A DNA stretch of 17,842 bases from Bacteroidota bacterium (GCA_963169595.1 CAUJFM010000349.1:1-17842); one strand, 5' to 3'. Numbered from the stretch's first letter, positions 1 through 7,626 are shown. Notes: generated by a model not told the origin, from the sequence alone. Program-made: numbers and translations.

Positions 1-394
1 CATGCCCGACTGCGCCGGGGTGCGCTGGCTGTACGAGGCGCTGTTCTGGAACGTGGAGCTGCAGCGCACCATCCGCGACGTGAGCAAGGCCGACGGCCAC
101 GACCTGCGCATTGCACAGGCCGAGCGCGGCAAGGCCGCCAAGTACGACCGCATCCTCACCCTGCACCCCTTCTACCAGAACGGCCGCATCTGGTTCAGCG
201 AGCGCCTCAAGGCCGACCAGGACACCCAGGTGGCCCTTGCCCAGCTCAAGGGCATAGAACCCGGCTACACCACCCACGACGATGCACCCGATGCCGACGA
301 GCAGGCCATCAGCGTGCTGAGCCGCGAGGTGCAGAGCGCCGAATGGGATGACCCTACGTTCGGCCAGCGACCCCGACCCTCTAACGTCTGGTGA
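1..394 (+). CDS. Phage terminase large subunit, C-terminal end (partial)
   Basis: This is the 3' end of a gene entering from the left edge; base 1 is the last base of a codon, and the first in-frame ATG (2) is probably internal. The visible ~130 residues match the C-terminal nuclease half of phage large terminases. A segment KYDRILTLHPFYQNGRIWF is followed by a QLKGIEPGY stretch and then the THDDAPDADE motif, typical of the last acidic cluster of the RNase H-like nuclease that cuts DNA during headful packaging. The ATPase half lies outside the window. The stop (392-394) sits just before the next gene's ATG (397), so the two are co-transcribed. Mu-like phages carry this as the gp28-type terminase. 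Family call is firm; subfamily is not. Confidence 0.85.
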   Translation, partial: MPDCAGVRWLYEALFWNVELQRTIRDVSKADGHDLRIAQAERGKAAKYDRILTLHPFYQNGRIWFSERLKADQDTQVALAQLKGIEPGYTTHDDAPDADEQAISVLSREVQSAEWDDPTFGQRPRPSNVW

Positions 395-396
395 CC

Positions 397-903
397 ATGC
401 CCACCCCCTACACCTTCCTTACCGAGAGCGATGTGCGCAGCCGCCTGCGCGATGAGCACCTGAACGACCTGGTGGACCACGACCCCGGCGCACCGGTGCC
501 GGACGAGAACGAGGACCCCGAAGGATACGAAGCCTACCAGGAGGCCGAGGCAGCCAGCGAAACCGTGAAGGTGAGCTGCGAAAGCATGGCCATCGGCAAG
601 GTCCGCAGTGTGTTGAACAACCGCTTCGACACCGTTGCGCTGTTCGCCGCCACCGGCGATAACCGCCACAGCCTGCTGGTGCTGCACGTGCTCAACATCT
701 TCACCTACCTGGTCTACCGCCGGATCAACCCCAGGAAGATCCCCGAGACCGTGAAGCAGGACCACGACGAGACCCTCGCCTGGCTGGACAGAGTGGCAGA
801 CGGGCGGGAGGCTCCGGACTTCCCGGCAGTGCAGCCCCCCGAAAACAATGCCGGACTACCCCGTGTAGGGGGTGCTTGGATCCCAAAAGGGCATTACTGG
901 TAA
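397..903 (+). CDS. Mu gp36-like protein (DUF1320)
   Basis: A 168-residue protein of the DUF1320/Mu gp36 type. It opens with a PYTFLTESDVRSRLRDEHLNDL segment, the usual start of this family (an early-aligned 'I/LT..D....L' helix). A later helical part, residues ~55-130, carries LNNRFDTVALFA and HVLNIFTYLVYRRINPRKIP, followed by a WLDRVADG helix and a proline-rich tail. The family is a structural protein thought to act at the head-tail connector. I chose ATG 397 over the in-frame GTG at 391, which overlaps the terminase stop. An acidic insert at residues ~25-50 (DENEDPEGYEAYQEAEAA) looks lineage-specific. In Mu this gene lies after the capsid gene, but here it precedes the portal. Confidence 0.7.
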   Translation: MPTPYTFLTESDVRSRLRDEHLNDLVDHDPGAPVPDENEDPEGYEAYQEAEAASETVKVSCESMAIGKVRSVLNNRFDTVALFAATGDNRHSLLVLHVLNIFTYLVYRRINPRKIPETVKQDHDETLAWLDRVADGREAPDFPAVQPPENNAGLPRVGGAWIPKGHYW

Positions 904-978
904 ACCACCCCGAACCCAGCAGCCTACTTAAACGGTACTTCAAAGCCTCTGGCGCATTATCTCACCCCGGCCGGTACA

Positions 979-3648
979 ATGACACACCCGAACCTTTTTC
1001 AGCGCCTCAGGGCGGCTTTTTCGCCGACCCTGATCCACCCCGCCCAAAGGCAGAGCCACCACATGCCTGACCTGGAGCGGTGGAACATGCCCCACCGCAC
1101 GGTGGACATGCGGGACTGGGAGGTGGCCCTGAACATGGCCAAAAACCTCTACCGGCCCGACCGCGCCAAGCTCATGGACCTGTACGAGAGCATCCTGAAG
1201 GACGCCCACTTGGGCAGCCTTATCGAGACCAGAGAGCTGCGCGTGCAGGGCGCGAAGTACAAGCTGGTGGACGCCAAGGGCGACAGCAAGCCGGAGCATG
1301 CCCGGCTATTGGAAGCCCCCTGGTTCCTGGACTTCGTGAAGTACGTGGTGGACGCCCGCTTCTTCGGCCACACCCTAATTGAGCTGGGCGAGCTGCGGGC
1401 ACCCGGCCAACTCCGCCAGGTGAACCTGATCGACCCGCGCAACGTACTGCCCTATGCCGGGGTGGTGGCCCGGCGCCAAGGCGAGGAGACCGGCTACCGC
1501 TTCCGCGAGGAACCACTAAGGACCTACCTGATCGAAGTGGGCCGCCCCGAGGACCTTGGCCTACTGGAGCGCGTGGCACCGGTGGCCGTGGTGAAGAAGT
1601 ACGCCATCGGCTCCTGGAGCGCCTTCACCGGCACCTATGGCATCCCGGCCCGCTGGGTGAAGACACGCGGCAACGATGCCAGGCGGGTGAAGCAACTGGA
1701 GAGCGTGATGCAGAACATGCTCAGCAGCGCCTACGCCATCATCCAGGGCGACGAGGAGTTCGGCATCGCACCCACGCCCAGCACCTCGCCCGATGCGCTC
1801 TTCGACAAGCTCATAAGCCGAATGAACAGCGAGATGAGCAAACGCCTGATGGGGCAGGACGGCACCACCGACAACAAGGACGCCAGCGGCACCTACGGCA
1901 GCATGAAGGTGCTGGAAGGCGTGGCCGAAGACAGGCACGAGAGCGACAAGACCTACGTGCAGCACGTGGTCAACGAGGAATTGATGCCGCGCCTGGTGGC
2001 CTTGGGATACCCCTTCGCTGGCCTGCGCTTCGAGTGGGACGAGTTCCGCGACATGAGCGCCGGTGAGCTGGTGGACGCCGTGAGCAAGCTCGGCATGCTC
2101 TACGACATCGACCCTGCACACATAGAGCAACGCACGGGCATCCGCATCCTGGGTACCCGCAGGCTGCCGGGGGAGCTGGCACCGGAGGGCGGCAACCCGC
2201 CTGGCAATGGCAGACAGGGTGGCCAGAAGCCCGCCACCGATGAAGACGGGGACGAGGGTGATGAGGATGAAGACGGCGACCAGGACCAGGACCAGGACGA
2301 CACCATCACGGCACAGTGGCCGCGCGAGACCTTGGGCACGTGTGGCGTGTGCGGTGGAGGCATCGGCAAGGACATCACGGCCGAGGCCGGGCTTACGCCG
2401 CTGACCGAGGACGAGGCCGAGCAGGTGCTACGGGAGATCGAGGACAGCGGTGGGCTGTTCAGCCAGCACTATTTCAGCCACACGGCCGATGCGCTGAAGG
2501 GCGGTCTGAACAAGGGCTGGACGGGGCCGCCACCCGTGAACCCCGACACCGTTGACGCCGTGGCGCACACGGTGATGGAGGCCAACATCTACCAATTCTC
2601 CGGCATGAAGACCCAGGCCATGGCCCGCGAATTGAACGAGATCGCGCGGACCTCCAAGGGCTTCGACGACTTCAAGCGGCGCGTGGTGCAGAGCAAGCGG
2701 TTCGGCAAGTTCGAGAGCTACCGGCACACCGAGTACGCGAACGCCGTGAACAGCGGCATGCAGGCCAGCCGTTACTACAGCATGAAGGACCGCGTGGATG
2801 CACTTCCCTACTGGCGGTACGAGACCATGGAGGACAGCCGGGTTCGCCAAGCCCATGCCAACCTCAACAACAAGGTCTTCCACCACGACGACAAGATCTG
2901 GAACATCATCTACCCACCCAACGGCTGGCGGTGCCGCTGTTCGGTGACGCCGATCGATGACGGGAGTATTGCCGAGCCGAAGAACAAACGGGACGCGGCC
3001 GAGTTCATCGACCCCAAGGAGATCAATGCCATGCGCAACGGCGGGTTCGCCATCAACCGTGCAAAACTGGGCGAGGTGTTCAAGCTCAATGTGTCGTACA
3101 ACACAACAGGCGGCAAACAGGTCATGGGCATCAAGGAGAACTATGGTCGCCTATGGCGCAAGCAGCGATACTCGGAGATCACCGGCCGACAACTGCCGGA
3201 CATGCCGGAAGGCAAGCATGCAAGAGGCGATGTGGAAACCATCCTGTTCCCCAAGCCTGGTCAGACCGGGGCCATCTTCCACGACCACGTGGGGAAAGGG
3301 TGGAACTTCCCGCGCGACTGCTTCGCAAGGCATACCGACCCGGAGCACACGCAGTTCAAGAAGGAGTATGCACAGGAAGAGCGGTGGAGGCTGGCCCATG
3401 CCATCCCGGACGTGCTGAAAGAGCCTGATGAAGTGTGGCTGCTCGGTTCGTCGAACAAGGATGCGCCGGGCAAGTCCAACTACAAGTACATCAAGTATTA
3501 CAACGGAAAGACCATCGTGGTGGAGGCCCAAGCAACCCTACAGGTGAAGGCCGATCCATCCATGCGCGTATACACTTGGTACGAAGCCGATGCCAACACC
3601 GTTGGCAAGCATCGCCGTGGATACCTGCTAAAGAAGAACGCCCGATGA
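979..3648 (+). CDS. Portal (DUF935) - MuF head protein - PBECR-type nuclease fusion
   Basis: This 889-residue protein appears to join three parts. Residues ~30-400 look like the DUF935/Mu gp29 portal family (LMDLYESILKDAHLGSLIETR near the start, then VPVAVVKKYAIGSW and the MGQDGTTDNKDASGTYGSMKV region). Residues ~419-460 are an extremely acidic linker followed by a CGVCGGG knuckle (C455, C458). Residues ~467-660 are a Mu F/SPP1 gp7 head-morphogenesis domain ending in the signature NGWRCRCSV (W650, C652, C654). Residues ~755-889 (ILFPKPGQTGAIFHDHV to the end) resemble the PBECR group of phage barnase/EndoU/colicin/RelE-like nucleases, with PDEVWLL, YKYIKYYNGKTIVVEA and YTWYEADANT strands. The portal forms the packaging ring and MuF is injected or internal; the tail domain may be a toxin delivered with DNA (inference). 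Start at 979 gives ~28 extra residues; ATG 1063 is an alternative. Confidence 0.8.
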   Translation: MTHPNLFQRLRAAFSPTLIHPAQRQSHHMPDLERWNMPHRTVDMRDWEVALNMAKNLYRPDRAKLMDLYESILKDAHLGSLIETRELRVQGAKYKLVDAKGDSKPEHARLLEAPWFLDFVKYVVDARFFGHTLIELGELRAPGQLRQVNLIDPRNVLPYAGVVARRQGEETGYRFREEPLRTYLIEVGRPEDLGLLERVAPVAVVKKYAIGSWSAFTGTYGIPARWVKTRGNDARRVKQLESVMQNMLSSAYAIIQGDEEFGIAPTPSTSPDALFDKLISRMNSEMSKRLMGQDGTTDNKDASGTYGSMKVLEGVAEDRHESDKTYVQHVVNEELMPRLVALGYPFAGLRFEWDEFRDMSAGELVDAVSKLGMLYDIDPAHIEQRTGIRILGTRRLPGELAPEGGNPPGNGRQGGQKPATDEDGDEGDEDEDGDQDQDQDDTITAQWPRETLGTCGVCGGGIGKDITAEAGLTPLTEDEAEQVLREIEDSGGLFSQHYFSHTADALKGGLNKGWTGPPPVNPDTVDAVAHTVMEANIYQFSGMKTQAMARELNEIARTSKGFDDFKRRVVQSKRFGKFESYRHTEYANAVNSGMQASRYYSMKDRVDALPYWRYETMEDSRVRQAHANLNNKVFHHDDKIWNIIYPPNGWRCRCSVTPIDDGSIAEPKNKRDAAEFIDPKEINAMRNGGFAINRAKLGEVFKLNVSYNTTGGKQVMGIKENYGRLWRKQRYSEITGRQLPDMPEGKHARGDVETILFPKPGQTGAIFHDHVGKGWNFPRDCFARHTDPEHTQFKKEYAQEERWRLAHAIPDVLKEPDEVWLLGSSNKDAPGKSNYKYIKYYNGKTIVVEAQATLQVKADPSMRVYTWYEADANTVGKHRRGYLLKKNAR

Positions 3649-3746
3649 TGTTCTTGACGAGATCACCTGTGCCTTCCGGCCTCAGTCGTCGCAAGCCCGT
3701 GCAGTACAGGGGCACATCATCGAGCGTTCCATTGCAAAGATAAGCC

Positions 3747-4304
3747 ATGCCCGTATACGGTATCAAAAACCTCGACAGCCGCTTGCTGAAGCTGCGCAGC
3801 GACCTGGTCACGAAGCTGCCCAAGAAGCTGGGGCAGGCCGCCGAAACGCACTTCCGCGCGAGCTTCAAGAACCAAGGCTTCACCGACAAGACCTTGGTGA
3901 AGTGGCAGCCCAGGGCCAAGCCGCCCATGACCAAGCGTGGCAAGGAAAAGCCGCACACCATCCTGTACAATCACGGACTGCTGCGCAACAGCGTACGCCT
4001 GGTGAAATGGGATTGGAACAACATTCAAGTGGTGGCCGGTGGCCCGCATGTGCCGTATGCCGCCATCCACAATGAGGGCGGCACCATCACCAAAAGCGTG
4101 AGTGTGAGGGCGCACGAGCGACGGGCGCACCCCTCCCGCCGGCGTGGCAAGCGCGTGAACGTGCGCGAGGCCAAGGTGCGGCCATACACCCGCAACACCA
4201 ATACCATCATTCCTCGCCGCCAGTTCATGGGCGAGAGCTACATGCTACGCATGGAAATGCGGCGCATCATATCCAAGTCCTTGATTGAACCCCTTGTGAA
4301 ATGA
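3747..4304 (+). CDS. Phage virion morphogenesis protein (Mu gpG-like)
   Basis: A 185-residue basic protein matching the phage virion morphogenesis / Mu G family, which acts in head completion or tail assembly. Visible family hallmarks are AAETHFRASFKNQGFTD, then VKWQPRAK, the LYNHGLLRNSVRL segment, and VVAGGPHVPYAAIHNEGG, the characteristic 'YA.IHN.GG' turn. The C-terminal half is arginine-rich and ends in IIPRRQFMGES, also common in the family. Its stop overlaps the next ATG (ATGA at 4301-4304), implying translational coupling. The 98 bases before it hold no convincing gene. No protease/scaffold or major capsid gene follows, so those must be elsewhere in the phage. Confidence 0.85.
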   Translation: MPVYGIKNLDSRLLKLRSDLVTKLPKKLGQAAETHFRASFKNQGFTDKTLVKWQPRAKPPMTKRGKEKPHTILYNHGLLRNSVRLVKWDWNNIQVVAGGPHVPYAAIHNEGGTITKSVSVRAHERRAHPSRRRGKRVNVREAKVRPYTRNTNTIIPRRQFMGESYMLRMEMRRIISKSLIEPLVK

Positions 4305-5959
4305 GCTGGATCATCGACCAGAACCTCGACCCCACCCTACAGGACTGGGGCGAAGCCTACAAGGAGCTGTGCGGCCTGATCAAGGCCAAGCTGCCGGAGG
4401 TGAAGCACATCGACTTCTACTACGGCCAGGACCAGTTCGTGCAGCAGGACGGGGAGTGGAACCCCTTCCCGTGCCCGGCCGTGCTCCTGGACTTCCGCGC
4501 CGCGCAAGTGCGCGACCTGGGCGATCATACCCAGGAGCTGCACATGGATGTGACCATGTACCTGTACCTGGAGACGGTGCAGGACACCCATCACGGCAGC
4601 GCCGGACAGCGCCGGGCCATGGAGTTCGTGGGCCTGATGCGCACCCTGCACCAGGCCATGCACGGCGCCAGCGGCGAGCACTTCAGCCCGCTGAGCCGCG
4701 TGGACATGCAGCGCAAGGCCGATGCCCCGCCTTACGCCTACGTGTTCGGCCAGACGTACCGCTGCGTGCTGCTGGACAACAGTGGCAGCAAGCAATGGAG
4801 CTTCCGCGAGCCGGGCACGCTGGGTCTGGAAATAGAGCCATACAGCGCTCCGCCGGTGAACGACCGGCTGGTGGTGGTGCGCAACAGCGACGGCAGCTAC
4901 CGCGTGGAGGTACTGGCACCAAGTGACCACTTCCTACCAAACGTAGTACACACCGACAGCGACGGCAGCACGGTGAGCACACCGGCCATGACCCCCTTCG
5001 TGGCCACCGCTTGTGTAGGGGCGCTGCCAGCCACGGCGCGACTTCTCCAATCCGGAGGGGGCCAGATCGGTGCCGACCACACCATCCCCGCTGGCGGCAG
5101 CCTGGACATCACGGCACCGGATGGAGGGGTCACGGTGCGGAACTCCAACGGCCAGGCCATCGGAACCGGATCGCCGATGTCCGGACAGACCATCGAGATC
5201 CCCATAGCCGACGGCGCGTTCCGTATCAAGGACAGCGCAGGGAACGACATTGGCCCAGCGCATCAAGTCCCTGCCGCAGGGACAGCGGAAGGGATCGTGG
5301 CCGACAGCACCATCACCAAGCCGGACGGCAGCACCACCGGCCTACGCGCCACGCAACCGCTTGATGTGCGCAGCTTCCGATCAGGCATACTCTACGCATG
5401 GAGCGAAGCCCGGTGGAGTGGACAGGTAACATCACACCGTTTCGGTGACGAGGGCACAGCCTACGCCACCCTGTTCTTCCGGCACAGCAATGTGCCGGTA
5501 TATCCCGAGCAGATCGCCGCGCTCGGTAGCACGTGGACCACGTTGGCATCGCTGAACAAGTGGGGGGACAACAGGCGATTCACCGATCGCAGCGGGGGCA
5601 ACACCTACTCCGATCGCATCATACATGACCACCTCACCGATCTCTACTGGTACAGCCCCACAACCCCACCAACGGGAAACTGGAACACCGCGATCGACGC
5701 GGCTGTGGCATCTACCGCCGGTGGCCTTACGGGCTGGCTCCTGCCGCCTATGCAAGCCTTGCAGTCGATCATCAACAACCAAGGCGGCACGCTCCTGAAC
5801 TATGCGCCGTTCGCCATCGACGGCATGGGGCTGCTCACCAGCACAACCACGCCAGGCTCAGTCTTTGCCGCCCTACCGATGTTGCCTTCTGGTGCGTTCC
5901 AGAGCGTGAGCAAGAACACCCTGCACTCCTATATCTTCTGCCGCAAGGCCGAGACTTAA
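4301..5959 (+). CDS. Tail protein: tail-terminator-like N-terminus fused to a DUF1566-like receptor domain
   Basis: A 552-residue protein with three regions. Residues 1-~175 resemble a ~180-residue protein that follows gpG in Mu-like phages of Bacteroidota: KLPEVKHIDFYYGQ, FPCPAVLLDF, and a DVTMYLYLETVQDTHHGSAG stretch. Its position suggests a tail terminator/connector role (inference). Residues ~200-350 are Gly/Asp/Thr-rich beta segments with two related units, VTVRNSNGQAIG...IEIPI and FRIKDSAGNDIG, like a fibre shaft. Residues ~420-552 resemble DUF1566 (Lcl C-terminal, C-type-lectin-like): RFTDRSGGNTYSDRI, LTDLYWY, a W-containing AID helix, GWLLPPMQALQSIIN and final YIFCRKAET. That fold is used for ligand binding and, in some phages, as the variable protein of diversity-generating retroelements. 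Start ATG overlaps the gpG stop. Confidence 0.7.
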   Translation: MSWIIDQNLDPTLQDWGEAYKELCGLIKAKLPEVKHIDFYYGQDQFVQQDGEWNPFPCPAVLLDFRAAQVRDLGDHTQELHMDVTMYLYLETVQDTHHGSAGQRRAMEFVGLMRTLHQAMHGASGEHFSPLSRVDMQRKADAPPYAYVFGQTYRCVLLDNSGSKQWSFREPGTLGLEIEPYSAPPVNDRLVVVRNSDGSYRVEVLAPSDHFLPNVVHTDSDGSTVSTPAMTPFVATACVGALPATARLLQSGGGQIGADHTIPAGGSLDITAPDGGVTVRNSNGQAIGTGSPMSGQTIEIPIADGAFRIKDSAGNDIGPAHQVPAAGTAEGIVADSTITKPDGSTTGLRATQPLDVRSFRSGILYAWSEARWSGQVTSHRFGDEGTAYATLFFRHSNVPVYPEQIAALGSTWTTLASLNKWGDNRRFTDRSGGNTYSDRIIHDHLTDLYWYSPTTPPTGNWNTAIDAAVASTAGGLTGWLLPPMQALQSIINNQGGTLLNYAPFAIDGMGLLTSTTTPGSVFAALPMLPSGAFQSVSKNTLHSYIFCRKAET

Positions 5960-6141
5960 CGCGCCTTCCACACGATGTCTTCGACGCGGCGTTCGGATAG
6001 GTAGAACATCTCCCCGAGCTTCGCGATGATGTATTCCGTGGTGTGCTTGCGCGCACGGCCCACCTTTATCCTGCGCAGGCGGTCATACTCCTTCAGGATG
6101 TCCGTGTTGCGCCGTTTGATGAGTTCTGATTGACGTGCCAT
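5956..6141 (-). CDS. Small basic protein, probable helix-turn-helix regulator
   Basis: A 61-residue, strongly basic, all-helical protein. Residues 5-28 are a charged helix (LIKRRNTDILKEYDRLRRIK). Residues ~35-60 read TEYIIAKLGEMFYLSERRVEDIV, which fits a helix-turn-helix with a recognition helix after the LSER turn. Similar small proteins occur beside Mu-like modules in Bacteroidota, and the size and position recall Mor/C-type late activators, though I cannot establish homology. Its TAA stop is the reverse complement of the upstream gene's TAA, both falling in TTAA at 5956-5959, so the leftward regulatory block and the rightward structural operon end on the same four bases with no visible terminator between them. 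Confidence 0.6.
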   Translation of the reverse strand: MARQSELIKRRNTDILKEYDRLRRIKVGRARKHTTEYIIAKLGEMFYLSERRVEDIVWKAR

Positions 6142-6157
6142 GGTAAGATGGTAATGA

Positions 6158-6250
6158 TCAGTGGAATGTGCAGCCGCACAGAACCAGCGCGATGAGCGAG
6201 CAGACGAATGCTGCCAGTGCGAGGTACAGGAGGCGGCGGTTCTGTTTCAT
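6158..6250 (-). CDS. 30-residue single-pass membrane peptide overlapping the sigma gene
   Basis: A very short frame with a clear design: a basic N-terminus MKQNRR followed by a hydrophobic helix of about 20 residues (LLYLALAAFVCSLIALVL), ending CGCTFH. Its ATG overlaps the stop of the sigma-factor gene (ATGA read on the minus strand at 6247-6250), the same coupling used by confirmed gene pairs in this window, which is the main reason to believe it. The double cysteine after the hydrophobic stretch could be a lipidation site, but a standard lipobox (small residue at -1) is not present. Being coupled to a sigma factor it could bring the sigma factor to the membrane or restrain it; this is inference only. 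No family recognised. Confidence 0.45.
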   Translation of the reverse strand: MKQNRRLLYLALAAFVCSLIALVLCGCTFH

Positions 6251-6813
6251 CGGACAAGGCGTGCGCGTAGCAGCTTCCGCGCCCGGTGCGCCGCGATCTT
6301 GGCACCACCCACGGTGATGTCGAAGTAGTTGGCCACCTCCACAAGGCTGTGACCAAGCAGGACACGGCGCATGATCTCCCGGCTCATCGGGGGCAGGGTG
6401 GCCACCGCCAGGTGCAGCCGCTTGTGGGCATCCTGGCGATCCAACCACTCGTCAGCCGGCTGCGATGCATCGGCTTGCAGCTCGATGCTGTCGGAGGCCG
6501 CTACCGTACGTGTCCTACTCTTCCGCCAGTAGTCTGCGCACCGGTTCCGCGTGATGGTCACGATCCACGACGTGGTGGTGATGGGAACAGGCCCGTTGCG
6601 ACGGAAGCGCAGGAGCACGCGCACACGCACCTCCTGGTGTACCGCCTCGCGGTCGTGCACCGGTATCGCGTAGCTGTTGATGCACCAACGGATGGCACCA
6701 TCGAAGTGCCGCAGGTAGTCCAACGCCGCGCGGTCCACCAAGGGACAGGGGCGCCCTTTGTCAGGCGCCCCCCGCAGCAGTTTTCCTTTACATCCCATGG
6801 ATCGGAAGGGCAA
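6247..6813 (-). CDS. ECF-type RNA polymerase sigma factor
   Basis: A 188-residue protein with the two-domain layout of extracytoplasmic-function sigma factors. Region 2 covers about residues 35-103, including HDREAVHQEVRVRVLLRF (the '.D.AEDL.QEVF.R....' helix that contacts the -10 element and core polymerase) and SWIVTITRNRCADYWRKSRT, the family's usual 'WL..IARN...D..R' motif. Region 4 covers about residues 132-185: LHLAVATLPPMSREIMRRVLLGHSLVEVANYFDITVGGAKIAAHRARKLLR split across a helix-turn-helix for the -35 element. There is no region 3 and no appended sensor domain. It sits between a methyltransferase gene and a 30-residue membrane peptide whose start overlaps its stop. It may direct RNA polymerase to phage late or accessory promoters. 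Start at 6813 is uncertain; the in-frame ATG at 6798 is an alternative. Confidence 0.85.
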   Translation of the reverse strand: MPFRSMGCKGKLLRGAPDKGRPCPLVDRAALDYLRHFDGAIRWCINSYAIPVHDREAVHQEVRVRVLLRFRRNGPVPITTTSWIVTITRNRCADYWRKSRTRTVAASDSIELQADASQPADEWLDRQDAHKRLHLAVATLPPMSREIMRRVLLGHSLVEVANYFDITVGGAKIAAHRARKLLRARLVR

Positions 6814-6855
6814 AGAACCGATCCCTCGCGCCCGATGCGATGAACAGGCGGCGGT

Positions 6856-7602
6856 TCAATCAACGTTCGTGATGTAGACTTCGGTGCGCTTGTTGCGCAG
6901 GTTGTGCCGCTCGCCGATGGTGATCACGCGCAAGCCATGCTCCTTGGCCAGGGCCAACACCACCGAGTGGTCGAACTCGGAGAGACCGAAGCGGAGACCG
7001 CTGGCCACCAAGAGGGCAAAGAGATCACGAGTGTCCTTCTCGCCCCACGTTGATGCATTGTTGTAGTTGCACTTGGTGTCCAGGTAGGGCGGGTCTGCGT
7101 ACACGAAAGCGTTGGCCCGTTCGCTCTTGCTCATGGGGATGCGGCGGAGCACCTGCCGGAAGTCGCAATGCAGGAACTCGGTATCGAAGAAGGCATCGCG
7201 CGTCTGGGCAATCCGGTCGTTCAGCAGGCGCTTGGCGTTCTTGTTGTTCAGCTTGAGGGTTTGCGGCAGCCCAAGGAAGCCGAAGTTACTGACCAACAGG
7301 AAGCGCACAGCCCGCCATACCGGATCAGTGGGCGCGGCCCTCTTCCAAGCCTTCCACAAATCGTCGTGGATGGGCGTGTTGCACCACGCCACTTCCAGCT
7401 CGGCGCTCCTATCCTGAATAACACAGAACAGGTTGTACACCTCGCTGTCGAGGTCATTCACGATGCTGCGCGGGGCGCGGGGCTTGCTAAAGTACATGCC
7501 ACCGGCGCCAAAGAACAGTTCCACCCAAAGCTGGTGCTCTGGTATGTGGGGCAACAACTTGTGCGCCATACGGCGCTTGTTGCCAAGACGGGTAAGTATC
7601 AT
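6856..7602 (-). CDS. D12-class N6-adenine DNA methyltransferase (Dam-like)
   Basis: A 248-residue enzyme that transfers a methyl group from S-adenosylmethionine to adenine N6 in DNA. The order of motifs is that of the D12/Dam (alpha) class: RLGNKRRMAHKLLPHIP at the N-terminus, the SAM-binding FFGAGG (residues 30-35), NDLD (49-52), a central target-recognition stretch, and the catalytic ADPPYLD with DPPY at 170-173. GERHNLRNKRTEVYITN closes the protein, as is usual for the class. Length is slightly short of E. coli Dam (~278 residues). No restriction endonuclease gene is adjacent, so it is an orphan methylase. In the leftward lysogeny block it could protect phage DNA or modulate phage promoters. 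The recognition sequence cannot be read from the protein. Confidence 0.9.
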   Translation of the reverse strand: MILTRLGNKRRMAHKLLPHIPEHQLWVELFFGAGGMYFSKPRAPRSIVNDLDSEVYNLFCVIQDRSAELEVAWCNTPIHDDLWKAWKRAAPTDPVWRAVRFLLVSNFGFLGLPQTLKLNNKNAKRLLNDRIAQTRDAFFDTEFLHCDFRQVLRRIPMSKSERANAFVYADPPYLDTKCNYNNASTWGEKDTRDLFALLVASGLRFGLSEFDHSVVLALAKEHGLRVITIGERHNLRNKRTEVYITNVD

Positions 7603-7626
7603 AGGCCGCGAAACAGCGGCCGAGCC

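Noticed and set aside
924..931. CTACTTAA, a partial match to operator 2, upstream of the portal gene
   Set aside because: Only eight bases without the second half-site; such a match is expected by chance about once in a window this size.
1001..1030. GCGCCTCAGGGCGGCTTTTT, a terminator-like stretch at the start of the portal gene
   Set aside because: The stem is weak, and the stretch falls within the coding frame if the 979 start is right; it could only matter if translation begins at 1063.
3645..3743. 32-codon frame overlapping the end of the portal fusion gene
   Set aside because: Overlaps the stop by ATGATG, but the product is short, Ser/Arg/Pro-rich and without motif; possible antitoxin for the nuclease domain was considered but it is too small and unsupported.
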